This document shows, piece by piece, positions 47,902 to 56,027 of a DNA stretch of 64,000 nt (position 1 is its first letter; every line of letters begins with the position of its first letter). The stretch covers positions 1,224,501 through 1,288,500 of the forward strand of contig NZ_CP089928.1 of NCBI RefSeq assembly GCF_021290385.1, written 5' to 3'. The notes below the pieces were generated by a model. That model saw only the letters and a list, made by a program, of their open reading frames with translations, ran no database searches and was not told the DNA's origin. The stretch comes from Microbulbifer sp. YPW16 (lineage in GTDB: Bacteria > Pseudomonadota > Gammaproteobacteria > Pseudomonadales > Cellvibrionaceae). The position numbers were made by a program, and so were the translations under genes.

Positions 47902-49725
47902 TTAAAATCCTTGTTCTGAAGGTTGGTGATCTGCGAGCCACAGGGGGTTCTCCAGCGGCGTACCGATAGCGGGCACGGGTCTCTCGCCGGTGTCGTCATA
48001 CCCCTGCTGCAGCCGCACACGGTTGATACATACCCGCTCCATGGCTGGCCGGAAGATATCGAAGCTGGCAAACCGCTCGTCCATATCCGGCCAGTTACTT
48101 CGCGCTTCTTCCTGGTAGCGACGTAGCACTCCCGCCAGGGAGCGGTAGAAATCCAGTTCCTCCAGCCCAGTTTCCCGCTCCAACTGTGCAGACAGATAGC
48201 GGAGCACTGAAACAAAATGACCGGTGTATAGATCGTGCGTCAGGTGTGCTGCCGGCAGTCGCGACAGCACCCGGTCCGCGCTCGGTGGCAGTCCGTCCCG
48301 CTCGGGGAAGTGCCCCTCTGCCAGGCGCAGGTCGCCCTGGAAGTCCTTGAGCAGGACACCGTTTACGACATCATTGCGCAGCACCAGGGTCAGGTTCTGC
48401 CCGTGCGCGACCAGGCCCACCCCGTAACGGCAGAGAAGGTGGTAAAGCGGCACCACCACCCTGTCGAAAAGATTTTGTAACCAGTCTCGCGGCCCCAGTC
48501 CGGAGGACTCGATCAGTGCACCAGCGACTGACCTGCCGTGGTCATCACATTGCAATAGGGCTCCGGCCATGAGGCAACGCTCCCCCGTACCGCAGTGTGA
48601 AACCGGGCTCTCCCGCCAGGTAACGCCGAGCATTTCCCGGTAGCGATAGGGAGTTCCCGCAACCTGTTCGTGATGTGGATGGGGCACGTGGATCCCTGCC
48701 ACTTCCTGCATCACGCCCGTTTCCCGCATTTTCAGCTGGGGGTCCTCTTCACATAGTGCCTGCATCCACTGCGACAGTGCCGGACCACAGGCCATATATT
48801 GGCCGGGGATACCGCGGTAACAGGATGTATTCAGAACCGTGAGCGGCAGCTTCAGGTGCAGGGCCGCTGGTCTCTTCAGGTTCGAGAGCGTGCGCAGGGA
48901 AACCTGCGGCAGGTATTCATCGCCAAAAATGCCGAGGTACCGGATCTGACCAAGGGCAATCATCCCGCCGTAGTTATGGCGGATGTGCCTCTCCCATTGC
49001 CACGGGTGAACCGGCAAGGGCAGGTACTCATCCCAGGTTATCCCGTGAGACCGGCACCCCCTGGCAAGGCGCTGTAACTCTGACTTATCCATGCTCTGCT
49101 CGAGCAGGCATGCAAAATCCCAGTCACGGTGGTTCCCAAAAACCGCCACGCCCGGTTTCACTGCCAACCAGACCAGGCCCACACCCGCCCCCGACTCGGT
49201 ACCGTAATGGGCAAACTCTCCCGCGCCCCAGCCGATACGGCCCTTGTTGACGATCGCCTTGGGATGACCATCCAGGAGGCACTGGAGTTTTTCGTCCGGT
49301 AGCTTTGCAAGGGCACCCGCTGTTATTCCACGACGGGACTCCAGCAGAGCAGTATCTGCAGCCAGCGTATTGGCGGTTTCATGCAACAGGTTGCCCAGTG
49401 TGGCCGCGCTCAAAGCAAGGTCTTCACCGGCATCGACAAAAAACTGGGCCGCGTCCACCGCTGCGGTGCGCTGGCCGTTGTAACTACGCTGTACGCTGGC
49501 GCAATCGATATCGAGCCAGGTCCAGATAGTCTCACGAGCGGCAAATTCATAATGCGCACCCGAGGCGAGTGCAACACGGTACTTGCCAGGCGTAACCTGC
49601 TCGGCTACCAATACCTCCTCGTAACAGAGTTCTGCCAATGACTTGGCAATAAGCGCAGTGTTCGCACGTTCCCAGTCATGTTCTGTGGGCTGTGTCGGGG
49701 CCGTCCCTGAATTCGCTTCAGTCAC
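47902..49725 (-). CDS. iucC: NIS siderophore synthetase, IucC-like
   Basis: A 607-residue IucA/IucC-family synthetase of the NRPS-independent siderophore type, which joins citrate-derived carboxylates to N-hydroxy amines. Family signatures are HPKAIVNKGRIGWG near residue 158, LPVHPWQWE near residue 240 and GLVAHGQNLTLVLR near residue 440. The GTG at 49725 overlaps the stop of iucB by eight bases and has GGAGGGGG five bases upstream. It would perform the second condensation, after IucA. Confidence 0.9.
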   Translation of the reverse strand: MTEANSGTAPTQPTEHDWERANTALIAKSLAELCYEEVLVAEQVTPGKYRVALASGAHYEFAARETIWTWLDIDCASVQRSYNGQRTAAVDAAQFFVDAGEDLALSAATLGNLLHETANTLAADTALLESRRGITAGALAKLPDEKLQCLLDGHPKAIVNKGRIGWGAGEFAHYGTESGAGVGLVWLAVKPGVAVFGNHRDWDFACLLEQSMDKSELQRLARGCRSHGITWDEYLPLPVHPWQWERHIRHNYGGMIALGQIRYLGIFGDEYLPQVSLRTLSNLKRPAALHLKLPLTVLNTSCYRGIPGQYMACGPALSQWMQALCEEDPQLKMRETGVMQEVAGIHVPHPHHEQVAGTPYRYREMLGVTWRESPVSHCGTGERCLMAGALLQCDDHGRSVAGALIESSGLGPRDWLQNLFDRVVVPLYHLLCRYGVGLVAHGQNLTLVLRNDVVNGVLLKDFQGDLRLAEGHFPERDGLPPSADRVLSRLPAAHLTHDLYTGHFVSVLRYLSAQLERETGLEELDFYRSLAGVLRRYQEEARSNWPDMDERFASFDIFRPAMERVCINRVRLQQGYDDTGERPVPAIGTPLENPLWLADHQPSEQGF

Positions 49726-50761
49726 AGCGACCCCCTCCAGCCATGCCGCGGAAAAAAGCACCGCGCTCTCCCATGACCAGCGCCGCACGCTTGTGGGGAA
49801 AATCAAATTCCTTCACTTTGCGCCAGCCGGGCATATGTTCGATATATTTGAGTATGCTGTGATTATCGGCGCGTGGCTCGCCGACGAGACGCTGGGTGCG
49901 ATCATCATCGAGGAACATGAAATGGAAAATGCATTCGAGCCAGGCATGGGCAAAACGGCGCCCGAGAAATTCCGGGTTCCCCACCAGCAGGTGTAATCCC
50001 CGGTCATACGGTTGCGCATCGTAGTATGCCCCCAGCCGGTCTTCCATTGCCCAGTAGAGTTCAAAATAGGCGAAGGGACGACCATCAAATGCTGCGATCA
50101 TTGGATCCTTGTGCGGTTCTGCCAGCACGCTTTCGATATAGCGGCGCTGCTTTCCTGCATCACCCTGTTCCTCCCAGAACTCTGCCACCCGCGGCTGGTT
50201 CATCCAGTCCACAAAGCGCTTTGTATCCAGGGCCGGATCAACACGCCGCAGGGTAAAGTCCATTCCCAGGGAATAACAGTGCCGCCGAAATACCTCACCG
50301 GCAGGCACTTCCCGGCGCAGGGGATGACGCCCCCCCTCACCTTCTCCCTGTACCCATTGCAGTGGTATGCTCCCTCCATTCACTCCCCGGTACCAGTCTC
50401 CTTGCGACTGGAAAAATTCAGCCCGTTCAATCACACCGTGGATCCCAGGGACAGCGGCCCGCAGGTTGCTGCCGGGGACAATGCGCTCAAGGGCCCCGTC
50501 GCTTGCGAACAGCCATTCCATCCATGGAGCCAGCGAATCCAGTTCGACTTGAGACGCTTCGCTTCCCGGGATATCAAGGCGAGCTTCCCCCCGGCCCAGG
50601 TCCATGCTGATTACCAGTTCCCGCCCGGACCCGAGTTCGCCATCAATTTGATTGCCACGGATAGACCAGGCACGACCGTCAGGCAATTGCCCGCAGTCAC
50701 CATCCGCTCCCCCATATGTAGTCGGTACACTCAGTTCGTTAAGTACCCGTTGGCTCTTCAT
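49718..50761 (-). CDS. iucB: N-hydroxylysine O/N-acetyltransferase, IucB-like
   Basis: A 347-residue siderophore acetyltransferase of the IucB/RhbD type. The conserved GNAT-like C-terminal half contains TLRRVDPALDTKRFVDWMNQPRVAEFWEE near residue 187, HLLVGNPEFLGRRFAHAWLE near residue 250, and a closing segment that names the family well: VGEPRADNHSILKYIEH. The N-terminal part is a domain found in longer members. It acetylates the hydroxylated amine before condensation by IucA and IucC. It lies 85 bp after iucA and overlaps iucC. Confidence 0.86.
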   Translation of the reverse strand: MKSQRVLNELSVPTTYGGADGDCGQLPDGRAWSIRGNQIDGELGSGRELVISMDLGRGEARLDIPGSEASQVELDSLAPWMEWLFASDGALERIVPGSNLRAAVPGIHGVIERAEFFQSQGDWYRGVNGGSIPLQWVQGEGEGGRHPLRREVPAGEVFRRHCYSLGMDFTLRRVDPALDTKRFVDWMNQPRVAEFWEEQGDAGKQRRYIESVLAEPHKDPMIAAFDGRPFAYFELYWAMEDRLGAYYDAQPYDRGLHLLVGNPEFLGRRFAHAWLECIFHFMFLDDDRTQRLVGEPRADNHSILKYIEHMPGWRKVKEFDFPHKRAALVMGERGAFFRGMAGGGRCD

Positions 50762-50846
50762 TGCAAGTTCCCTGTCGTTATCGATGGATCTTGTATCGGG
50801 TGGAAATTGTGGTCAGTTACCGGAGTCCTTTCGCCGCCATGCCCAG

Positions 50847-52682
50847 TCACGGGGCCAGCAACGGGTTATCCATGGTGTGATAGATGGCGAGCGGATCTTC
50901 CGTAGTGGTCTCATTCATGCCCCGCATGGCACACAGGAAGTTTCCCTTGGCCCAGAGTTGCTTCGAGCCGAGCAGGTAATCCAGGCAACTGGTATCCCGG
51001 CGTGGGCCGTCGGCAAGGGCCTGCAGGCGCGTGCGCAGTTGCTGCAGCAGTTCGACCTCAGACAGCACGCCCGCAGCACCCAGCGCACCAATCAGGCCGA
51101 AACAACTGTTCACAACCAGGTAATAAACGAACAACCGGTTGGCCATGGTCTCGTTGAGCAGGTTCTCGGTATCCGTTGCAAGATCCGGCAGGTAGGGCCG
51201 TAACAGGGATTTACCCAGTGGGCTATAGGCACTGCCCTGGCAATCACGGAAGTACCCGGCTCGGGGCAGGTCGCCCTCGAATGCGATAATCAGGTTCTGT
51301 TGGTGGGCGCCGTACAACAGCCCGTAATCAGACTGGGCAATCAGCAGGGGTTCAACAATCACATCCAGGAACCGCCCGAACCATTCGCGCGCAGCATTAG
51401 CGACAGGTATTTCCTGCGTCTTGGCATGGCGATAAATCATCTGTGCCGCCCGGCAGTCCTCCCTCCCCGGGTGGTCCTGGGTCAGGGTCGCGAGAAGACT
51501 GGTATTTCGGGCAGCATGACCGAGGAAAGGGTTTTCCCGGAACATCACCAGGCTCTCAGTTACAGGCTGGTCGTCCCGGTCGAGTAACAGCAGGTAAGCG
51601 GGTTCCGCCAACACTGCAAAATGCGGGTAGCGCTCGGCGAACTCCCGCCCCACCGGTGTGCGCTGCACCCGGGGCACTTCCAGCCCGCGGGCCATTTCCC
51701 TGGGTAGCAGGGTGCGCACGGAATTGGTAAGGCGCAGGCTGAGTGAGAACTTGAGCATGAAAGGGCTGTCCTCGCTGTACAAAGCCCGCAATGAGGAAGT
51801 AGCCCGCCACGGCCGGGTGCCGGAACCCAGCTGCAGGATATCGCCGCTCTGCAGGAGCGCAGCGACCCGGGCATCCCGGCGCAGCTGCTGCCACTGCCAC
51901 GGATGCGCGGGAAATGGGATAAACCCCTCGGGAAAGGGCTGGCCGGTAAACTCCTCGTGCCATAGGCTGCAGGCAAACTCATCGGCCGTGTCGCTGCTTC
52001 CGCTGCCACCCCCAAGGCGTTCCGCTGCCACAGCAAGCCACTGGAGGGGAAAGCCCCGGCCAAATTCAGGCGCGTACTGCATTGCTTCAGAGTCCGTAAG
52101 CGGCTCTCGACTCTTTGGCGTCGGGTGCATGGCATGACCGCACAGGAGTGCCTGCTCCGCATCGGCAAAGTCCAGCGGCGCGGAGAATATCGTCGTAAAT
52201 TCCTCGCGCCGCGCCTCAATCGCCAGGGACATATTGCGCACGCTCTCTTCAGTACGCCGGACGAACTCGCGCCGGGAATCCGGCCCTGCATCGGGGAAAA
52301 AGCCCTGTTCCCCCGCAACGAGTTCCGCTGCATCCGTGAGGGAAATTACTTCGCACTGACCCTGCCCGCGCTCTACCAGCAATGGCAGCTCGAACTGGTG
52401 CCGACCAGCCCTGCTGCGGTAGCGGACACTGAGCCACAGGCGCGCAGCGCTTTGCGGCAGCTCGAGCGCGACTGCGGGAGGCGTTACGGCCGCGGGTAGT
52501 CCAGCCGCGGTCTCATGCCACTGTCCCACCCCACTCTCACGTAGCAGCGCGTTGAAAAAGCTGTTGGCAGACAGCCTCTCGGCATCCCGGCACTCACTCG
52601 CCGGAGCAGCCCCTGTCTGCGTAACTGTTCCCTGCCCTGCCATTTCCCGCTGTCCCAACAGGTGCTGTAAGGCCTCTCCCAT
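50847..52682 (-). CDS. iucA: NIS siderophore synthetase, IucA-like
   Basis: A 611-residue IucA/IucC-family synthetase that should attach the first acylated hydroxy-amine to citrate. The ATP and substrate motifs are GHAMHPTPKSREPL near residue 180, FPAHPWQWQQL near residue 255 and YGAHQQNLIIAFEG near residue 460. The ATG at 52682 has AGGAG eight bases upstream. It is the promoter-proximal gene of the siderophore operon, and the Fur-like repeat at 52823-52837 lies about 140 bp before it. Confidence 0.9.
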   Translation of the reverse strand: MGEALQHLLGQREMAGQGTVTQTGAAPASECRDAERLSANSFFNALLRESGVGQWHETAAGLPAAVTPPAVALELPQSAARLWLSVRYRSRAGRHQFELPLLVERGQGQCEVISLTDAAELVAGEQGFFPDAGPDSRREFVRRTEESVRNMSLAIEARREEFTTIFSAPLDFADAEQALLCGHAMHPTPKSREPLTDSEAMQYAPEFGRGFPLQWLAVAAERLGGGSGSSDTADEFACSLWHEEFTGQPFPEGFIPFPAHPWQWQQLRRDARVAALLQSGDILQLGSGTRPWRATSSLRALYSEDSPFMLKFSLSLRLTNSVRTLLPREMARGLEVPRVQRTPVGREFAERYPHFAVLAEPAYLLLLDRDDQPVTESLVMFRENPFLGHAARNTSLLATLTQDHPGREDCRAAQMIYRHAKTQEIPVANAAREWFGRFLDVIVEPLLIAQSDYGLLYGAHQQNLIIAFEGDLPRAGYFRDCQGSAYSPLGKSLLRPYLPDLATDTENLLNETMANRLFVYYLVVNSCFGLIGALGAAGVLSEVELLQQLRTRLQALADGPRRDTSCLDYLLGSKQLWAKGNFLCAMRGMNETTTEDPLAIYHTMDNPLLAP

Positions 52683-52821
52683 GGACTGACTCCTGTATTC
52701 CGCTGTTCGCGCACCGATTCCGGCGATACTCCGGCGCAATCCCCACGGATTCTCTGCTCAGCGGGGAATGCCGAATCCACCCAACCCGGGCCGATACTCC
52801 GACAAAGGCAAATAAATTCAA

Positions 52822-52838
52822 ATACGAATCATTTGCAT
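52822..52838. promoter_or_regulatory. Candidate Fur box between iucA and the MFS gene
   Basis: An 8-1-8 inverted repeat around CGAATCATTTG (ATACGAAT-C-ATTTGCAT) in an AT-rich patch, matching 9 of 14 positions of the 7-1-7 Fur model. It lies in the divergent spacer and could control both the siderophore operon and the exporter. Fur binding is inference. Confidence 0.5.
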
Positions 52839-52966
52839 TATTAAAAGCATGAAGATACTTTAGCCGCGTTGCAACCGCCAAATGAGAAAAATTCACCGAT
52901 CCCCAACCGGGGATAGGACCGGTGCCATGGAATCAGGTGGCTGACAGAGAGGAAGGCGAGATTGGA

Positions 52967-54193
52967 ATGAAAGTTGGTGTGAATGCTTCAGGTGCGAAGC
53001 CGCATTCCTGGCGACTTTACGTGGTGGTCGCCAGCCAGGGGGCTGCACAGGTTATCCTGTTGTCACTGGTTCCGGTCATTGCCCGGCAGTGCAGCCTTGA
53101 TCTTGCCGCTATTGGCAGCCTTGTCGCGGTTGGGACGCTGTCCCTGATGGCATCAAGCCGGGCCTGGGGAATCGCGAGCGACCGTTACGGCCGCCGGCCA
53201 GTCCTCCTGCTCAGCCTGTTCGGGACACTGATAGCGCAGGCATCGTTCGTGACTCTGCTGCTGTTGCTGGCTGCCAGGGAAATCAATGGCGCCACCGCAA
53301 TGCTGCTACTCGGGTTGAGCCGGATTCTCTACGGTATCAGCGCCGCCGGGGTTTATCCTGCTTGCCAGGCCTGGGCAGTCGATCTGTCCCGTCCCGGCCG
53401 GGAACTCGCAGCCCTGTCTTCCGTGTCTGCAGCAGCCAACCTCGGTCGGGGATTCGGCCCGTTGCTTGTAATAGCGACACTCGGAAGCGGGGAAATCCGG
53501 ACTCTGGGCTGGCTTGCACTGCTGCCCCTGATCGGCCTCATGGTAATCACTGGCAGCGGGCGGGGGAGGCGCGCTCCCGGGGTGCTGCCGGTGGCGCCCC
53601 GGAACACCGGGCTACCGATGGCCCTGTTTGCCCTTGCGGTTCTGGGCACGGCCTCAATCGGCCAGCTGCAACTGGCACTGGGTCCGGTGCTGATGGATTA
53701 TTATGGACATGAGGCGGGCAACGCCTCTTCCACCGCCGCGCTAATCCTGGTCGCTGCCGCCGGCTGTGGCGCACTGGTTCAGTGGACACTGGGGAAAAGA
53801 CTGCGCGGGCCCCGCACTGCCCTGGCGCTCGGGGCCCTGCTATTCGCGGCGGGTGCCGCCATTGCCAACCTCAGCCTGGGAAGCTGGCCGGCTTTCCCGG
53901 GATTACTCCTGGTGGTGGCAGGTGCTGCGCTGCTGATACCCGGCTACACGACACTGCTTGCTGCGCAGGGCAGCCAGGGCTTCGGGCGGCAGTTCGGCAG
54001 CCTGTCACTACTGCACACTGGCGGATATACCCTCGGTTTTGCTGTGGGCGGCTGGATCTACCAGGCGATGCCGCAGGCCCCACTTTCGGGCTTATTGCTG
54101 GGCGCCGTGCTGATTGCGGTAATCACACTGCTCAAACTGGCACAGGGTCACAGGCGGGCCAGTGAGAAACCCTCGCACCAGCCCGCAAAATAA
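52967..54193 (+). CDS. MFS transporter, probable siderophore exporter
   Basis: A 408-residue major facilitator protein with about twelve hydrophobic segments and the canonical loop 2-3 motif GIASDRYGRRPVLLLS near residue 67. It diverges from iucABCD across a Fur-like site, so it probably exports the finished siderophore, as MFS exporters do in aerobactin and similar clusters. A drug-efflux role is an alternative. The start at the ATG 52967 has AAGGCGAG upstream. A GTG at 52922 is possible. Confidence 0.82.
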   Translation: MKVGVNASGAKPHSWRLYVVVASQGAAQVILLSLVPVIARQCSLDLAAIGSLVAVGTLSLMASSRAWGIASDRYGRRPVLLLSLFGTLIAQASFVTLLLLLAAREINGATAMLLLGLSRILYGISAAGVYPACQAWAVDLSRPGRELAALSSVSAAANLGRGFGPLLVIATLGSGEIRTLGWLALLPLIGLMVITGSGRGRRAPGVLPVAPRNTGLPMALFALAVLGTASIGQLQLALGPVLMDYYGHEAGNASSTAALILVAAAGCGALVQWTLGKRLRGPRTALALGALLFAAGAAIANLSLGSWPAFPGLLLVVAGAALLIPGYTTLLAAQGSQGFGRQFGSLSLLHTGGYTLGFAVGGWIYQAMPQAPLSGLLLGAVLIAVITLLKLAQGHRRASEKPSHQPAK

Positions 54194-54222
54194 GCGGCTA
54201 CCATAACCGGGCTCAGGACCAG

Positions 54223-54238
54223 ATCCACTTGAGTGGAT
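54223..54238. other. Inverted repeat between convergent MFS and GNAT genes
   Basis: Seven-base arms ATCCACT and AGTGGAT with a two-base centre lie in the 50-bp spacer between convergent genes. There is no U-run. It may be a weak bidirectional terminator or just a palindrome. Confidence 0.25.
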
Positions 54239-54243
54239 TGATG

Positions 54244-54765
54244 TCAGAGATAACGCTCCCAGAAGAGCGCCGCCCCGTGCGCCTCGTCGAGGATATAAGG
54301 CTTGAAACCAGACTTGCGGTAAGCGGTCTGCGCCGGCTGGTTCTTTTCCAGCACTTCCATTGTCAGTTTGCAGCAGCCTCTCACCCGTGCCTCTGTCACC
54401 ACCAGGTCGAGCATGGCAGCGCAGATGCCGGCGCCGCGGGCATCCCGGTGAACCACCACATCGTGAATATTCACCAGGGGCGCGCACTGGAAAGTCGAGA
54501 ACCCGGTAAAGCAGTTGACCAGGCCGACCGCACGCCCCTCACTGTAGGCAAGCACAGTAAAAGCCCCGGGAAACTTGCCCAGCTTCTCCACCAGCTCTGC
54601 GCGGCAACGCTCACTGAGCGGTTCACCCCCGCCGAAGGGATCGCGGGAATAGTGGTCCATCAATGCGACGATATCCGCCCCGTGGCGCGGGTCACTGTAA
54701 TCCGCCAGGCAAATGCCCACAGACAGGTCGGGTGCTTTGGCGACTTCGGGTTGGTCGGTGGTCAT
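54244..54765 (-). CDS. GNAT-family N-acetyltransferase
   Basis: A 173-residue GNAT protein with the acetyl-CoA-binding signature VVVHRDARGAGICAAML near residue 104, and NQPAQTAYRKSGFK near residue 145. The remainder suggests a small-molecule or peptide substrate that cannot be named. It is convergent with the siderophore exporter and unlike IucB in sequence, so a role in siderophore chemistry is not implied. The first GGAG of GGAGTGGAGT gives an eight-base spacing to the ATG. Confidence 0.85.
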   Translation of the reverse strand: MTTDQPEVAKAPDLSVGICLADYSDPRHGADIVALMDHYSRDPFGGGEPLSERCRAELVEKLGKFPGAFTVLAYSEGRAVGLVNCFTGFSTFQCAPLVNIHDVVVHRDARGAGICAAMLDLVVTEARVRGCCKLTMEVLEKNQPAQTAYRKSGFKPYILDEAHGAALFWERYL

Positions 54766-55231
54766 ACTCCACTCCAGTTGCAGATTCGATGAATGTCTTC
54801 AGGAGGCAGGCCCGGCGCCATTTCAGGAGCTGGAATCCCCTTCTTTCCGGCCATTTTTTTCATCTTCGGGAAACAACCGCTTATAGCTGCGTATGCGGGT
54901 CCGCTGCTTCAACAGCCATCGCACCCGGGTCCGGTGGCGACAGAGGGGCGTGGCTCGGAAGGCGCGGCGGCGGGTGCGCAGGGAGAGCCGGGCGGGACGA
55001 CGACGGGCCATAATCAGGAAACCCCAGTTAAAAATCTCTTGTTCCAGACCGGCCAGCGCCTGCTAGGGCCAGATAATACCGGTCGGCTGGGAGGCAGCTT
55101 ACCAGATACGCGGGACCGCAGACGACGCCCCGGGACGGTACTCCCAAAACTTGGCCGGCCGGGGTAAACCGGATATGCTCTGTGCACTGTCCGACCAAAG
55201 GGTCAACCCGCATTCATACTGGGAAACGATA
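54766..55231. other. Intergenic region, 466 bp
   Basis: The spacer lies between the GNAT gene and the carbonic anhydrase gene. On the minus strand, 54823-55011 could encode a 62-residue, very Arg-rich peptide, but it lacks a good ribosome site and is not proposed as a gene. No RNA gene, terminator with a U-run or repeat was found. Confidence 0.4.
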
Positions 55232-55888
55232 TTGCACCCGCTCAAGCACCTGTTAAAAAACAATCAACAATGGTCCCTGGCTACGCGGCGGGAAAAGCCG
55301 GACTTTTTCGTCAAACTGTCCAGGCAACAGACGCCCGAGTACCTGTGGATCGGATGCGCCGACAGCCGTGTGCCCGCCAATGAGATCGTCGGCCTGCTGC
55401 CGGGTGAGCTGTTCGTACACCGCAATGTCGCCAATGTTGTGGTGCACACTGACCTCAATTGCCTGTCGGTGCTGCAGTACGCGGTGGAGATCCTCAAGGT
55501 CAAGCACATCATCGTCTGCGGCCACTACGGCTGTGGCGGCGTCCAGGCGGCCCTGGAAAACCAGCAGCTGGGCCTGATCGATAACTGGCTGCGCCATATC
55601 CAGGACGTGCGGGAAAAACACCACACCCTGATCGACCTGTTCCAGCAGAAAGAGCGGATCGACCTGTTGTGCGAACTGAACGTACTTGAGCAGGTCATTC
55701 ATGTCTGCCAGACCACCATCGTTCGCGACGCCTGGCGCAAGGGCCAGAAACTGTCAGTCAATGGCTGGGTCTACGGCCTGCGGGACGGACTGGTGCACGA
55801 CCTGGGCATATCCGTAACCCACCCCGGCGAGATTGCCGAGGTCTATCACAGCGCGCTGACCAATATCGCCCAGCGCGACGTCGAGTAG
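55232..55888 (+). CDS. can: Beta-class carbonic anhydrase
   Basis: A 218-residue zinc enzyme interconverting CO2 and bicarbonate. With a TTG start at 55232 (GGGAAAC upstream) the zinc ligands fall at Cys42 and Asp44 (CADSR), His98 and Cys101 (HYGCGG), the same numbers as in E. coli Can, and Trp14 also aligns. The in-frame ATG at 55175 would add 19 residues with no family counterpart. FVHRNVANVVVHTDLNCLSVLQYAVE follows the family closely. It is a single-gene unit. Confidence 0.93.
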   Translation: MHPLKHLLKNNQQWSLATRREKPDFFVKLSRQQTPEYLWIGCADSRVPANEIVGLLPGELFVHRNVANVVVHTDLNCLSVLQYAVEILKVKHIIVCGHYGCGGVQAALENQQLGLIDNWLRHIQDVREKHHTLIDLFQQKERIDLLCELNVLEQVIHVCQTTIVRDAWRKGQKLSVNGWVYGLRDGLVHDLGISVTHPGEIAEVYHSALTNIAQRDVE

Positions 55889-56027
55889 CAGACTTAGCCC
55901 GCGATTTTCCTTACACTGCCACGCTTACCTCGCCGGGCCAGGAACGGCGAGGACGGTAGTGCCTGCCTGTTTTTCCATCTCGGTCCGGGCCGCATACCGC
56001 ATTCACGCATAATTAGTCGGGGGAGCA

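Noticed and set aside
54823..55011. 62-residue Arg-rich ORF on the minus strand
   Set aside because: It lacks a good ribosome site and the composition could arise from GC-rich antisense sequence; it may be real, but evidence is insufficient.
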